Positions 1 through 9,347 of a stretch of DNA of 64,000 nucleotides are shown piece after piece. Source of the stretch: Curtobacterium sp. L6-1 (GTDB taxonomy: Bacteria; Actinomycetota; Actinomycetes; Actinomycetales; Microbacteriaceae). Position 1 is the first letter of the stretch, and each line of letters starts with the position of its first letter. The notes beneath the pieces are model-generated. The model saw nothing but the letters and a program-made list of their open reading frames with translations, searched no databases and had not been told where the DNA came from. Where the stretch lies: NCBI RefSeq assembly GCF_018885305.1, contig NZ_CP076544.1:1984001-2048000 (forward strand), written 5' to 3'. The translations under genes and the position numbers were made by a program.

Positions 1-57
1 CTCCTCGATCGGGGCGACGTAGTGCGTCGCCGAGCGGGGTGCGGCGTTACTTGGCAT
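1..57 (-). CDS. ABC transporter permease, OppC/DppC type (5' end only)
   Basis: Only the first 19 codons are inside the window. The ATG (55-57) lies within the last codons of the preceding permease gene, so the two reading frames overlap by 11 nt, as expected for translationally coupled oppB-oppC pairs. The visible N-terminus (MPSNAAPRSATHYVAPIEE) is a soluble cytoplasmic leader ahead of a presumed first membrane helix. The OppC assignment is inference from gene order (substrate-binding protein, permease, this gene); no family motif is visible yet. Confidence 0.6.
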   Translation of the reverse strand, partial: MPSNAAPRSATHYVAPIEE

Positions 58-976
58 AGCGGATCCTCGGGTCCAGGACGGCGTAGAGCAGGTCGACCAG
101 GAGGTTGGCGAGCATGAAGATGATGACCATCACGGCGACGAACGACACGACCGTCGGGCCCTCGCCGAGCGTGACGGCCTTGTAGACCGTCCCACCGACG
201 CCGTTGATGTTGAAGATGCCCTCGGTCACGATCGCGCCGACCATCAGGCTGCCGATGTCGACACCGAGGTAGGTCACCACGGGGATGAGTGAGTTCCGGA
301 AGATGTGCACGCTCACGACACGGCGGCGGGACAGGCCCTTCGCGGTGGCGGTCCGCACGAAGTCGGCGCTCATGTTCTCGGCGACGCTGGCGCGGGTGAG
401 TCGCACGATGTACGCGAACGACACGGTCGCGAGCACGATCGCCGGCAGGACCAGCTCGTTCCACGGCGCCTGACCCGACACCGTCACCCGGAAGAGCCCG
501 AGGTTGATGCCGAAGACGTACTGCAGCACGAAGCCGACGACGAAGGTCGGCACCGAGATGAGCAGCAGCGAGACGACGAGCGCGGTGGCGTCGAACCACT
601 TGCCCTTGCGGAGACCCGCGACGACACCGACGAGGATGCCGGCGACGGCCTCGAACACCAGCGCCAGGAGCGCGAGGCGGGCGGTGATCGGGAACGCCTG
701 GGCGAGCTGCTGGCTGACCGGGAGGCCCGAGTACGTGATCCCGAGGTCGCCGCGGAAGAGACCGCCGACCCAGAGCAGGTACTGGATGATGAACGGCTTG
801 TCCAGGTTGTACTGCGCCCGGAGCTGTTCGATCACCTGCGGCGACGGCTGGCGGTCGCCGAACAGCGCGGCGATCGGGTCGCCGGGCAGCGAGAAGACCA
901 TGAAGTAGATGAGGAACGTGGCCCCGAAGAACACGGGGATGAGTTGCAGGAGGCGCTTGCCGAGGTACCAGAGCAT
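47..976 (-). CDS. ABC transporter permease, OppB/DppB family
   Basis: This 309-aa inner-membrane permease belongs to a peptide or nickel-type ABC importer. It starts MLWYLGKRLLQLIPVFFG, the typical OppB N-terminal helix, and has about six membrane segments with a periplasmic loop containing the family's LPGDP motif. The cytoplasmic EAA-type loop reads TATAKGLSRRRVVSVHIFRN and would dock on the ATPase. The length is normal. It follows the substrate-binding protein gene on the same strand after 231 nt that include a perfect palindrome, and overlaps the next permease gene. The substrate cannot be read from the sequence; oligopeptide is the most common in this family. Confidence 0.93.
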   Translation of the reverse strand: MLWYLGKRLLQLIPVFFGATFLIYFMVFSLPGDPIAALFGDRQPSPQVIEQLRAQYNLDKPFIIQYLLWVGGLFRGDLGITYSGLPVSQQLAQAFPITARLALLALVFEAVAGILVGVVAGLRKGKWFDATALVVSLLLISVPTFVVGFVLQYVFGINLGLFRVTVSGQAPWNELVLPAIVLATVSFAYIVRLTRASVAENMSADFVRTATAKGLSRRRVVSVHIFRNSLIPVVTYLGVDIGSLMVGAIVTEGIFNINGVGGTVYKAVTLGEGPTVVSFVAVMVIIFMLANLLVDLLYAVLDPRIRYAK

Positions 977-1185
977 CAGATCACTGCCTGGTTCGCTGCG
1001 CGCATGTCGTTCAGGTTCATGTCGTGAGGGGTGGACGGTCCGAGGGTCGGCACGGGTGTCCGGTGCGGGCGGCGGCGCCCGCGTTCGTGGGGGAAGGTGT
1101 TGCCGCCGTGGTACGGGGGCTCGAGGACCGTGTGGTCCCCGAACCCCCGTCCGGTTGGCTGCGGGCAGGATACCTGCTCGCGGTG

Positions 1186-1203
1186 GGTCCTCCGCGGAGG
1201 ACC
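1186..1203 (-). terminator. 18-bp perfect palindrome after the binding-protein gene
   Basis: GGTCCTCCG is followed directly by its reverse complement, starting 4 nt after the TAA of the lipoprotein gene. There is no T-tract. A hairpin here, between a binding-protein gene and its permease genes, is the usual arrangement for keeping more binding-protein mRNA than permease mRNA, through partial termination or 3'-end protection. That role is inferred. Confidence 0.5.
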
Positions 1204-1207
1204 GGTG

Positions 1208-2842
1208 TTACTTGGTGACCTCGATGTCGTAGTACAGCGGAACGGAGTCCCAACCGAACTTGACGTTCTTGACGTTGTCCGCAGACCACACGCCAGTCAC
1301 GTTGGAGTACCAGAGCGGGATCTCGGGCAGGTCCTTGAACAGGAGCTCCTGCGCCTGGTCGAAGAACTTGTTGCCCTCTTCCACGGTCGACGCCGAACGG
1401 CCCTTGGCGAGCAGCTCGTTGTACTCGGCCGAGTCGTAGCGCGAGTAGTTGTTGGACGAACCCTCACCCATGGTCGGGCCGAGGAAGTTGTACAGCGACG
1501 GGTAGTCGGCCTGCCAACCGGTGCGGCTTCCGCCCTTGAGCTTGTCGTCCGTCTGCAGCGCGAGCGCCTCGGCGAACGTCGGGACGGCGTTGCCCTCGGC
1601 CTTGATGCCCAGCGTGTTCGAGATCGAGTTGGTGACCGCGGTCACCCACGCCTCGTGTCCACCGTCAGCGTTGTACGTGATGGTGAGCGTGTCGTTGTAC
1701 GGCGAGATCTCGTCGGCCTGGGCCCAGAGCTTCTTGGCCTCGGCCTTGTCGTACTTCAGGACGTCCGAACCCTCGAGGTCGTCCGACCAGCCGTCGATGA
1801 CCGGCGAGGTGAAGTCCTTGGCCGGGGTGCGCGTGCCCTGGAAGATCTTGTCGGTGATCTGCTTGCGGTTGATCGACATCGACACCGCCTCGCGACGGAG
1901 CTTGCCTTCCTCGCCCTTCCAGTGGTCGAGGTAGTAGGGCAGGTAGATCGCCTGGAAGATCGCGGCGGCCTGGTTGACGTTCGAGTCGGGGAAGTCCGAC
2001 TTGTAGGTCGAGAAGGCGGCGTCCGGCACGGCGTCGAGGACGTCGAGGTTGCCACCCTGGGCGTCGGAGTACGCGGTGTCCTGCGTGCTGTAGAACGTGA
2101 TCGTCAGACCACCGTTCTTCGGCTTGCGCTTGCCCTGGTAGTCCTTGTTGGTGACGAGCTTGATGTCCTGGTTGTGGGTCCAGGCGCTCTTGCCGTCGAG
2201 CTTGTACGGGCCGTTGCCGATCGGGTTCTGACCGAAGGCCTTCGGGTCGTCGTAGAACGCCGAGGGAAGCGGCACGAAGGCGTTGTAGCCGAGCGACAGC
2301 GGGAAGTCCGACTGCGCCGACTTCAGCGTGACCGTGAACTCGTCGTCGCCCTTGACCTTGAGGCCGGTGAGCTCGGAGTCCTTGTCGGCGCTGTAGCCCT
2401 CGATGTTCTCGAAGAAGTAGCTCGCGCCCTGCGCGTTCGACTTCTGCGCTGCCCAGTTCCACGCCTTCGTGAAGGACTCGGCGGTGATCTCCTCACCGTT
2501 GGTGAACTTCCACCCGGTGTTGATCGTGATGTCGAAGGTCTTCGAGTCGTCGGTCTCGACGCTCTTGGCGAGCTCCTTGACGGGCTTGCCGTCGGCGTCG
2601 TACGTGAACAGACCATCGAACAGCGACGTGATGATCTTGCCGCCACCGGTCTCGGTGGTGTTCGACGGGATGAGCGGGTTCTGCGGCTCGCTACCGTTCG
2701 TGGTGACGATGCCGTCCGCGTTCGTGGAGCCCGAGCCGGAGCCCGAACCGCTTCCGCCACCGTTGCCGGAGCAGCCGGTCAGGGCGAGTGCTGTGGCCCC
2801 GAGCACGGCGAGGGCAGTGAGCCCAGCGCGCTTCTTGATCAA
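1208..2842 (-). CDS. Peptide ABC transporter substrate-binding lipoprotein (SBP family 5)
   Basis: Extracytoplasmic receptor of the adjacent importer, anchored to the membrane by lipid. I place the start at TTG 2842, because AGGAGGAA ends 4 nt upstream and the result is a compact lipoprotein signal (IKKR, hydrophobic core, lipobox LTGC with Cys24). In-frame starts further upstream would place the ribosome site inside the gene. After the Cys comes a Gly/Ser/Thr linker, then a family 5 binding domain of about 510 aa that includes the characteristic WKFTNGEEITAESF segment. Length (544 aa) is normal. It is first in the operon with its own promoter (2908-2937). Confidence 0.92.
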   Translation of the reverse strand: MIKKRAGLTALAVLGATALALTGCSGNGGGSGSGSGSGSTNADGIVTTNGSEPQNPLIPSNTTETGGGKIITSLFDGLFTYDADGKPVKELAKSVETDDSKTFDITINTGWKFTNGEEITAESFTKAWNWAAQKSNAQGASYFFENIEGYSADKDSELTGLKVKGDDEFTVTLKSAQSDFPLSLGYNAFVPLPSAFYDDPKAFGQNPIGNGPYKLDGKSAWTHNQDIKLVTNKDYQGKRKPKNGGLTITFYSTQDTAYSDAQGGNLDVLDAVPDAAFSTYKSDFPDSNVNQAAAIFQAIYLPYYLDHWKGEEGKLRREAVSMSINRKQITDKIFQGTRTPAKDFTSPVIDGWSDDLEGSDVLKYDKAEAKKLWAQADEISPYNDTLTITYNADGGHEAWVTAVTNSISNTLGIKAEGNAVPTFAEALALQTDDKLKGGSRTGWQADYPSLYNFLGPTMGEGSSNNYSRYDSAEYNELLAKGRSASTVEEGNKFFDQAQELLFKDLPEIPLWYSNVTGVWSADNVKNVKFGWDSVPLYYDIEVTK

Positions 2843-2907
2843 GAGTTCCTCCTGGTGCATGGGACGCGCCGGGCACAGAGGTCCCTCCCGCCGCGTTTGA
2901 CTCCTGA

Positions 2908-2937
2908 ACTGTAGGCAGTGCACGGATGCCCGTCCAA
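2908..2937 (-). promoter_or_regulatory. Candidate sigma-70 promoter of the peptide importer operon
   Basis: Reading the minus strand, TTGGAC (2937-2932) is followed after 18 bp by TACAGT (2913-2908). Initiation near 2900 would give a leader of about 58 nt before the TTG start. Both hexamers are close to consensus for this genome. Confidence 0.6.
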
Positions 2938-2971
2938 ACCCACGGCGCATCGGTTACACGCCTGAAACCAA

Positions 2972-3046
2972 GTTGCAGGATCGTTGCGGCAGTTTGCAAC
3001 ATCCCAGCGTTGAGCCGCTCGCACCAGCCGATCGGTTGCGTTTGCA
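2972..3046. repeat. Cluster of GTTGC/TTTGCA half-sites upstream of the importer operon
   Basis: The unusually AT-containing gap between the importer promoter and the gcvP terminator carries GTTGCA (2972), GTTGCG (2983), GTTTGCAAC (2992-3000), GTTGCG (3035) and TTTGCA (3041). The first three are 10-11 bp apart, one helical turn. They could be operator half-sites, but no regulator gene is next to them. No coding region was found in 2861-3155. Confidence 0.3.
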
Positions 3047-3155
3047 TCGAGCTCCGTGCAGCGTCCAGGTGACGTCCCGGTGAACCACAGGTGTCGGCTG
3101 CAACCGCTTGCACTCGGAGCGCTCCACCCGCTGGTGGGCAGGCGTGCCCGGAACG

Positions 3156-3195
3156 GACGGGAGGCCCGTGGCGGTGTCGCCACGGGCCTCCCGTC
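3156..3195 (-). terminator. Terminator hairpin after gcvP (GGGAGGCCCG family)
   Basis: An 18-bp perfect stem (3156-3173 with 3178-3195) with a GTGT loop begins 15 nt beyond the gcvP stop codon. The arms carry GACGGGAGGCCCG and CGGGCCTCCCGTC, shared with hairpins at 15140, 40121 and 60987. No T-run follows. Confidence 0.75.
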
Positions 3196-3209
3196 GGTGC
3201 GCTGGTCGC

Positions 3210-6149
3210 CTACGCGAACGCCTCGATCGGCGGGCAGGCGCAGACCAGGTTCCGGTCCCCGTACGCCTGGTCGATCCGGCGCACCGGCGGCCAGTACTTG
3301 CGCGCCGCCTGACCGGCCGAGGGGTAGACCGCCTGCTCGCGCGTGTAGGCGTGCTCCCACTCGCCCGCGATGACCGACGAGGCGGTGTGCGGGGCGTTCA
3401 CCAGCGGGTTGTCGTCCGCCGGCCACTCCCCCCGTCCGACCGCGTCCGCCTCGGCACGGATGGCGAGCATCGCGTCGACGAAGCGGTCGAGCTCGGCGAG
3501 GTCCTCGCTCTCGGTCGGCTCGACCATGAGCGTGCCCGCCACGGGGAACGACATGGTCGGTGCGTGGAAGCCGTGGTCGATGAGGCGCTTGGCGACGTCG
3601 TCCACCGTGATCCCCGTGGCCTCGCGCAGCGGCCGGAGGTCGAGGATGCACTCGTGCGCGACCAGGCCGGACTCGCCCGTGTACAGCACCGGGAACGCGT
3701 CACGCAGGCGGGCGGCGAGGTAGTTCGCCCCGAGGACGGCCACCTCGGTCGCCCGGGTGAGCCCCTCGAGGCCCATCATCCGGACGTAGGTCCAGGTGAT
3801 CGGCAGGATGCTCGGGCTGCCGTACGGCGCTGCCGAGACCGGGCCGCCGGCGTGGGCGAGCCGTGCGCCGTCCGCCGCGGCGTCCGCACCGGTGCGACGG
3901 TCGGCCTCCTGCGCCATCGGGTGGCCCGGCAGGAAGGGTGCGAGGTGCCCCTTCGCCGCCACCGGACCGACACCCGGACCGCCGCCGCCGTGCGGGATGC
4001 AGAACGTCTTGTGCAGGTTGAGGTGCGAGACGTCCCCGCCGAAGTCGCCGAACCGGGCGTGCCCGAGGAGCGCGTTGAGGTTCGCGCCGTCGACGTAGAC
4101 CTGACCGCCGGCGTCGTGCACCGCGTCGCAGATCGCCCGGATGTCCTGCTCGTAGACGCCGTGCGTCGACGGGTACGTGATCATCAGCGCCGCGAGCTGC
4201 TCGGCGTGCTGCCTCGTCTTCGCACGGAGGTCGTCGAGGTCGACGTTGCCGTCCTCGTCACAGGCCACCACGACGACGCGCATGCCCGCCAGGACCGCCG
4301 AGGCCGCGTTCGTGCCGTGGGCGCTGGACGGGATGAGGCAGACCGTGCGCGCCTCGTCCCCGCGGGACCTGTGGTACCCGCGGATGGCGAGGAGCCCGGC
4401 GAGCTCACCCTGGCTGCCCGCGTTCGGCTGGACCGACACGGTGTCGTACCCGGTGACCTCGGCGAGCCAGGTCTCGAGGTCGCCGATCATGTCCAGGTAG
4501 CCCTGCACGTCCTCGCGCGGGGCGAAGGGGTGCAGCCGCGCGAACTCCGGCCAGGTCACGGCCGCCATCTCGGTCGCCGCGTTGAGCTTCATCGTGCAGC
4601 TGCCGAGCGGGATCATGCCGCGGTCGAGCGCGTAGTCCTTGTCGGACAGGTGCTTGAGGTACCGCATCATCCGGGTCTCGCTGCGGTGCGCGCTGAACAC
4701 GGGGTGCGTCAGGAACGCGCTCGCGCGCTCGAGGCCGGCCGGGAGGCCCGGAGCCGCGTCGCGGACGGCGGTCTCGGTCGCGGGGACGGTCGCGTCCGTC
4801 GCACCGAGGACGCCGGCGAGGGCGACGAGGTCGTCGGGCGTCGTGGTCTCGTCGACGGACAGCTGGAGCGTGTCCGCGTCGACGAGGTGCAGCAAGTACC
4901 CGGCGTCGTGCGCGGCGGCCACGACGGACCCGGCACGACCGGGGACCCGGAGCGTGACCGTGTCGAAGAAGGCGTCGTGCACGATCTCGGCGCCGGCCGT
5001 CCGGGCGAGGTCGGCGAGCGCCGTGGTGGTCCGTGCCACCCGGTGCGCGATGAACCGCAGCCCCTCGGGGCCGTGGTAGACCGCGTACATCGACGCCATC
5101 ACCGCGAGGAGCACCTGCGCGGTGCAGATGTTGCTCGTCGCCTTCTCGCGCCGGATGTGCTGCTCGCGGGTCTGCAGGCTGAGGCGGTAGGCCATGCTGC
5201 CGTCGGCGTCGAAGGACACCCCGACGAGCCGACCGGGCAGCTGGCGCTCGAGGCCCGCACGGACGGCGAGGTACCCGGCGTGCGGTCCGCCGAAGCCGAG
5301 CGGGACGCCGAAGCGCTGGCTCGTGCCGACGGCGACGTCCGCGCCGAGGTCGCCCGGGCTGGCGAGCAGCGTCATCGCGAGCAGGTCCGCCGCGACGACC
5401 GCGATCCCGCCACCGGCGTGCACGCGCTCGATGGTCGTGCTCGGGTCGACGACGCGGCCGGAGGCACCCGGGTACTGCAGGACGACGCCGAACGCGCCGT
5501 CGAGCTGCTCGTCGGTGGGACCGTCGGCGGCGTCGAAGGTGCGGAGCGCGATGCCGACGGCCTCGGCACGGTGCCCGAGGAGCGCCGCGGTCTGCGGCAG
5601 CAGGTCGGCGTCCACCAGGAACGCGTCGCCCTTCACCTTCGAGGCGCGGCGGGCCAGGAGCATGCCCTCGACGACGGCGGTGCCCTCGTCGAGCATCGAC
5701 GCGCCCGCGGTGGCCATGCCGGTCAGGTCGGAGACCATCGTCTGGAAGTTGATGAGCGCCTCGAGCCGGCCCTGCGAGATCTCGGGCTGGTACGGCGTGT
5801 AGGCCGTGTACCAGCTCGGGTTCTCGAGGACGTTCCGCTGGATGACGGCGGGCGTGTGGGTGTCCGAGTAGCCGAGGCCGATCATCGCGCGACGGACCGT
5901 GTTGCGGCCGGCGACGGCGCGGAGCTCGGCGAGCGCCTCGGTCTCCCCTACCGCGGTGGGCACGGACGAGTGCGCGACCGGGGCGGCGTGGATCGACTCG
6001 GGCACGGCGGCGCGGACGAGGGCGTCGAGCGAGGGCTGCCCGACGACGTCGAGCATCGCCTGCTGGTCGGCGGGCGTGGTGCCGATGTGGCGGTCGGCGA
6101 ACGTGGTCTGCAGGTTCGTCGAGGTGGTGAGGTCCTGGTCCGCGGTCAT
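3210..6149 (-). CDS. gcvP: Glycine dehydrogenase (decarboxylating), P-protein
   Basis: PLP enzyme of the glycine cleavage system: it decarboxylates glycine and passes the aminomethyl group to the lipoyl arm of GcvH. The 979-aa single-chain form begins TFADRHIGT, and the PLP-lysine region [18 protein letters not shown] lies near residue 710. Two homologous halves are visible (an N-terminal half with the LGYSDTHTP segment and a C-terminal half with the lysine). The ATG at 6149 overlaps the gcvH stop as ATGA; an upstream in-frame ATG would run into gcvH and is not preferred. Last gene of gcvT-H-P, with a strong terminator after it. Confidence 0.97.
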   Translation of the reverse strand: MTADQDLTTSTNLQTTFADRHIGTTPADQQAMLDVVGQPSLDALVRAAVPESIHAAPVAHSSVPTAVGETEALAELRAVAGRNTVRRAMIGLGYSDTHTPAVIQRNVLENPSWYTAYTPYQPEISQGRLEALINFQTMVSDLTGMATAGASMLDEGTAVVEGMLLARRASKVKGDAFLVDADLLPQTAALLGHRAEAVGIALRTFDAADGPTDEQLDGAFGVVLQYPGASGRVVDPSTTIERVHAGGGIAVVAADLLAMTLLASPGDLGADVAVGTSQRFGVPLGFGGPHAGYLAVRAGLERQLPGRLVGVSFDADGSMAYRLSLQTREQHIRREKATSNICTAQVLLAVMASMYAVYHGPEGLRFIAHRVARTTTALADLARTAGAEIVHDAFFDTVTLRVPGRAGSVVAAAHDAGYLLHLVDADTLQLSVDETTTPDDLVALAGVLGATDATVPATETAVRDAAPGLPAGLERASAFLTHPVFSAHRSETRMMRYLKHLSDKDYALDRGMIPLGSCTMKLNAATEMAAVTWPEFARLHPFAPREDVQGYLDMIGDLETWLAEVTGYDTVSVQPNAGSQGELAGLLAIRGYHRSRGDEARTVCLIPSSAHGTNAASAVLAGMRVVVVACDEDGNVDLDDLRAKTRQHAEQLAALMITYPSTHGVYEQDIRAICDAVHDAGGQVYVDGANLNALLGHARFGDFGGDVSHLNLHKTFCIPHGGGGPGVGPVAAKGHLAPFLPGHPMAQEADRRTGADAAADGARLAHAGGPVSAAPYGSPSILPITWTYVRMMGLEGLTRATEVAVLGANYLAARLRDAFPVLYTGESGLVAHECILDLRPLREATGITVDDVAKRLIDHGFHAPTMSFPVAGTLMVEPTESEDLAELDRFVDAMLAIRAEADAVGRGEWPADDNPLVNAPHTASSVIAGEWEHAYTREQAVYPSAGQAARKYWPPVRRIDQAYGDRNLVCACPPIEAFA

Positions 6150-6523
6150 GCGATCGAGGCCCGGTACGTGTCGTGGTCCATGAGGTCCTCGGGGAACGAC
6201 GTGCCGTCGACCTTGAGCTTGACGAGCCACCCGGCGCCGAACGGGTCCTGGTTGACGGTGTCGGGGGTGGCGACGACGGCGTCGTTGACCTCGACGACCT
6301 CGCCCTCGATCGGGGCGAACAGCTCGCCGACGCTCTTGGTCGACTCGATCTCGCCGAGCTGCTCGCCCGCGGTCGTGGTGGTGCCCACGGCGGGGAGCTC
6401 GACGTAGACCACGTCACCGAGCTGCTCGGCCGCGTGGTCGGTGATGCCGACGGTGACGACGTCGCCCTCGACGAGGATCCACTCGTGGTCCTTGGTGTAC
6501 TGCAGTGCGGTCTGGTCGGTCAT
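6146..6523 (-). CDS. gcvH: Glycine cleavage system H protein
   Basis: Lipoyl carrier of 125 aa that shuttles the aminomethyl group between GcvP, GcvT and lipoamide dehydrogenase. The lipoylated lysine is Lys63 in [13 protein letters not shown], and the N-terminal KDHEW motif is typical. It starts 4 nt after the gcvT stop and overlaps gcvP by 4 nt, so the three genes are tightly coupled. No lipoylation gene is present in this window. Confidence 0.97.
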   Translation of the reverse strand: MTDQTALQYTKDHEWILVEGDVVTVGITDHAAEQLGDVVYVELPAVGTTTTAGEQLGEIESTKSVGELFAPIEGEVVEVNDAVVATPDTVNQDPFGAGWLVKLKVDGTSFPEDLMDHDTYRASIA

Positions 6524-6527
6524 GGGG

Positions 6528-7730
6528 TCAGCCTTTCGCGGCGCGGCGGTAGAAGGGGAGGGCGGTGACGGTTCCGGGGATGGCCGTGCCGCGGACGTCG
6601 ATGTGGAGGACTCGTCCCCCGTCGGCGCAGTCCGGGTCGACGAAGGCCATCGCGACGGGGTGGCCGAGGGTGGGCGACAGGGCGCCGGAGGTGACGGTGC
6701 CGACGACGACCCCGTCCCGCAGCACGTCGTAGCCGGCCCGGGCAGCCCGGCGGCCCTCGGTCACGAGGCCGACGAGCACGCGGGCGTCGGCGGCGGGCTC
6801 GACACCGGCGTCGCCGACGAACGAGCCCGAGGTGGCGACGACGCGACCGAGTCCGGCCTGCGCGGGCCGCACCGATGTGTCGAGTTCGTGGCCGTAGAGG
6901 GGCATGCCCGCCTCGAGGCGCAGGGTGTCGCGCGCCGCGAGGCCCGCGGGGACGACACCGCGTTCGGCACCGGCGTCGAGCAGGGCGTCCCAGATCGCCG
7001 GCGCGGTGTCGGTGTCGCAGTACAGCTCGAAGCCGTCCTCGCCGGTGTAGCCGGTGCGGGCGATGAGGACCTCGCTGCCGTCGAACAGCGCGTGCAGGAC
7101 CCGGTAGTACCGGAGTTCGTCGAGCGGCGTCTCGGGCTGCAGGCGGTCGGCCGTGACGAGGGCGTCGAGCGTGCCCGCGGCGGCCGGGCCCTGGATCGCG
7201 ACGAGCGCGGTCCGGTCGGAGTCGTCCGTGACGAGCACGTCGTACCCGGCGGCGCGCTCCTGCACGGCCTGGACGGCGACGTCCCGGTTGCCGGCGTTCG
7301 CGACGACGAGGAAGACGTCCTCGCCGGTGCGGTAGACCACCAGGTCGTCGAGGATCCCGCCCTCGGGCGTGAGCAGGAGCGAGTACTTCGCCCGGCCGAC
7401 CGGCATCGCGCCGAAGGACCCCGCGAGCGCGGCGTCGAGGAAGGCCACGGCGTCCGGACCCTGCACGCCGATCTCGGCCATGTGCGAGAGGTCGAACACC
7501 CCGGCCGCCCGGCGCACCGCATGGTGCTCGGCGAGGTCGGACGAGTACCGGACCGGCATGCGGTGCCCGGTAAAGTCGGTGAAGGTGGCGCCGGCGGCTT
7601 CGTGCTGCGCCTCGAGCGGCGACGAGCGGAGCGCGGGCGCACTGGCACCAGGCGCGGGCGCACCGGCACCGGGCGTGGGCGCACCGGCGTCGGGTGCTCC
7701 GGGCGCGGGCACGGTGGAGGGATCTGACAT
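6528..7730 (-). CDS. gcvT: Glycine cleavage system T protein (aminomethyltransferase)
   Basis: Transfers the methylene group from aminomethyl-GcvH to tetrahydrofolate, releasing ammonia. The folate-binding GcvT domain starts near residue 35 ([15 protein letters not shown]) with HRMPVRYSS and [16 protein letters not shown] choose ATG 7730, which has GGGAGAA 10 nt upstream; a longer in-frame start at 7799 would lie inside the riboswitch. Residues 1-34 are a low-complexity Ala/Pro/Gly stretch (repeats of APG/GAP) absent from typical GcvT, where the fold begins near residue 5. First gene of the operon, probably controlled by the glycine riboswitch. Confidence 0.95.
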   Translation of the reverse strand: MSDPSTVPAPGAPDAGAPTPGAGAPAPGASAPALRSSPLEAQHEAAGATFTDFTGHRMPVRYSSDLAEHHAVRRAAGVFDLSHMAEIGVQGPDAVAFLDAALAGSFGAMPVGRAKYSLLLTPEGGILDDLVVYRTGEDVFLVVANAGNRDVAVQAVQERAAGYDVLVTDDSDRTALVAIQGPAAAGTLDALVTADRLQPETPLDELRYYRVLHALFDGSEVLIARTGYTGEDGFELYCDTDTAPAIWDALLDAGAERGVVPAGLAARDTLRLEAGMPLYGHELDTSVRPAQAGLGRVVATSGSFVGDAGVEPAADARVLVGLVTEGRRAARAGYDVLRDGVVVGTVTSGALSPTLGHPVAMAFVDPDCADGGRVLHIDVRGTAIPGTVTALPFYRRAAKG

Positions 7731-7787
7731 GGACGGAGTTCTCCCGGCGTCGGCTGGGCCCGACGACCGTCGTCGGGTGCGGAACTC

Positions 7788-8005
7788 CCCCTCTGTCATG
7801 GGCCTGAGAGTTTCACCGCGGCCCGTGAGGTCCGGCGGCTTTCACCGTGGGCGAGACGGTGCGGCGTGGGATGCGCCCACGTCGATCGCGTCTGCTTTTC
7901 AGAGTGGCCTGCCCGCTGCGGTGTTGGACCTGAGAGATTGGCGGGGAGCTTGCTCCTTCGGTGCCCGGACCAGGTCGTGCAGCGTCTGGTCGGGGGCTCT
8001 CCCGC
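7788..8005 (-). ncRNA. Glycine riboswitch (tandem aptamers) in the gcvT leader
   Basis: Read 5' to 3' on the minus strand, the leader shows GGGAGAGC near 8003, CACCGAAGGAGCAAGCTCC near 7950, and AATCTCTCAGG near 7932: one complete glycine aptamer. A second aptamer follows, from CCACTCTGAAAAGC near 7908 to GTGAAACTCTCAGG near 7805, closing with CATGACAGAGG. The tandem layout with a short linker is the classical form that activates gcv operons when glycine is bound. The gcvT ATG lies about 58 nt downstream. Aptamer edges are approximate. Confidence 0.9.
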
Positions 8006-8040
8006 GGCGGGTGGTCGGCCGTGTCTTCTGTTGTCCGAGG

Positions 8041-8046
8041 AGCATA
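8041..8046 (-). promoter_or_regulatory. Candidate -10 box of the gcv leader transcript
   Basis: TATGCT on the minus strand lies about 36 nt before the first riboswitch helix, a position that suits initiation near 8034. The hexamer about 17 bp upstream (ACATGC) is a poor -35 match. Confidence 0.4.
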
Positions 8047-8123
8047 CCGAGCCCGCGTTACGGGCATGTGTCGCATCCGCCGCCGCGGACACCGCCGGGG
8101 ACGCCGCGGCTGGTCGTTCGACA

Positions 8124-8136
8124 TCACGTAGAGTGA
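8124..8136 (+). promoter_or_regulatory. -10 box and possible operator of the BlaI-family regulator
   Basis: TAGAGT (8129-8134) ends 6 nt before the GTG start, fitting a leaderless transcript. It sits inside a TCAC-N5-GTGA inverted repeat, so a repressor bound here would block the -10 element. BlaI/MecI regulators usually repress themselves from dyads at their own promoters. The assignment of this dyad is inferred. Confidence 0.45.
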
Positions 8137-8140
8137 CATC

Positions 8141-8515
8141 GTGGCAGGACAGCGATCGCGCCCCCGTGGGCAGCTCGAGCAGGCGGTGCTCGAGGCGCTG
8201 TGGACCGCCGACGACGGGCTCACCGCGCGCCAGGTGCTCGACGCCGTCGCCGAACCCCGTCCCGCGCTCACGACGGTCCTCACCGTGCTCGACCGTCTCG
8301 GCCGCAAGGGTGCGGTGGTGCGCGAGGAGCACGCCGACGCCCCGCTGACCTTCCGCGCCACGCACTCCCGCGAGGACCACACCGCGTCCCTCATGTCGAG
8401 CGCGCTGGCCGCGGCCTCCGACCGCGAGGCCGCCCTGCTGCAGTTCACCGGCTCGCTCGCGTCCGGGGACCTCGAGGTCCTGCGCCGCGCGATCGACTCC
8501 CGATCCCGCCCCTGA
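8141..8515 (+). CDS. BlaI/MecI/CopY-family transcriptional repressor
   Basis: This 124-aa winged-helix repressor has the family pattern LEQAVLEALW near the start, then LTARQVLDAV and PALTTVLTVLDRLGRKG (the recognition helix and wing), followed by a short C-terminal dimerisation region. In the family, a BlaR1/M56 metalloprotease cleaves the repressor to induce target genes; such a protease gene follows 13 nt downstream. There is no beta-lactamase gene nearby, so the regulated target is unknown. The GTG start has no Shine-Dalgarno sequence and matches the leaderless pattern. Confidence 0.9.
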   Translation: MAGQRSRPRGQLEQAVLEALWTADDGLTARQVLDAVAEPRPALTTVLTVLDRLGRKGAVVREEHADAPLTFRATHSREDHTASLMSSALAAASDREAALLQFTGSLASGDLEVLRRAIDSRSRP

Positions 8516-8528
8516 CCGGACCGGCTCC

Positions 8529-9266
8529 GTGGTCGTCGCCGGCGCCTGCCTGGTCGTGCTCGCCCTGGCCGTCGTGGTCCTCGCGCCGCGGGTCCTGACG
8601 CGGGCCGGCTGGACGATCGCGCACCCGCGGACCGCGATCGCCGCCTGGCAGGCAGCGGTCGTCGTGGGCGTCGCCAGCTTCGTCGTCGGGACCGCGCTGG
8701 TGGTCCTCGCCGACCGACCGCTCCGCGACCCGTTCGGCATCGACGACTCCCCGAGCCACGGCCTGAACGTCGGGATCGCCGTGCTCGCCGTCGTCGCGTT
8801 CGCCGTCGCCGTCCGCGTCCGCCCGGGCCCGGAGCACGAGGCCGTCCGCGAGGCCATCCGCACCGGGGCGGCCCCGCACCGCGAGGTGGACGGCACGCTG
8901 GTCGCCGTCCTCGAGGCCGACACCGCCCTCGCCTGCGCCGTCCCGGGCCGCACCGGCGGTGTGCTCGTCAGCACCGGCCTGGCCGACCGACTGCGCGCCG
9001 ACGAGCTCGGCGCGGTCGTCGCTCACGAGCGCGCGCACCTCCGGCAGCACCACGCTGCCGTCGTCGGGTTCGCCGAGTCCGTCGAACGGGCCGTCCCGTG
9101 GGTCCCGGGAGCCCGTGCGATGGCGCGGTCGACCCGGGTCCTCGTCGAGTTCGCCGCGGACGACGCCGCCGCGCGCCGGGTCGGCCGCGACGCCCTCCGC
9201 CGGGCGGTGCTCGTGGCGGACGCGACGGGCGCACTCGGCGCGGTCCGCGCCTCCCGGCTGGGCTGA
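8529..9266 (+). CDS. M56-family membrane zinc metalloprotease
   Basis: This 245-aa membrane protein has about three N-terminal helices (residues 1-20, 38-62 and 80-97), then a soluble zinc protease domain with HERAH at residues 166-170 (HExxH). It lacks the large penicillin-sensor domain of BlaR1 and is shorter, like the small M56 proteins paired with BlaI-type repressors in actinobacteria. Together with the upstream repressor it probably forms a proteolytic signalling switch; the signal is unknown. GTG start, directly downstream in the same operon. Confidence 0.85.
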   Translation: MVVAGACLVVLALAVVVLAPRVLTRAGWTIAHPRTAIAAWQAAVVVGVASFVVGTALVVLADRPLRDPFGIDDSPSHGLNVGIAVLAVVAFAVAVRVRPGPEHEAVREAIRTGAAPHREVDGTLVAVLEADTALACAVPGRTGGVLVSTGLADRLRADELGAVVAHERAHLRQHHAAVVGFAESVERAVPWVPGARAMARSTRVLVEFAADDAAARRVGRDALRRAVLVADATGALGAVRASRLG

Positions 9267-9347
9267 CCGCACCCGGGAGGCCCGTGCGGCGTCCGGCTGT
9301 CGGCGCACGGGGCTAGCCTGGTCCGGTCCGCCACCGCGAGGGGAACC

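Noticed and set aside
3108..6407. A 1099-codon open frame antisense to gcvP/gcvH
   Set aside because: High GC leaves antisense frames of real genes open. Composition is Arg/Gly/Val/Asp-heavy, with no motif, and gcvP is certain. The same holds for long antisense frames at 1031-2914, 33609-36824, 48687-51185, 54924-58547 and 60410-63745.
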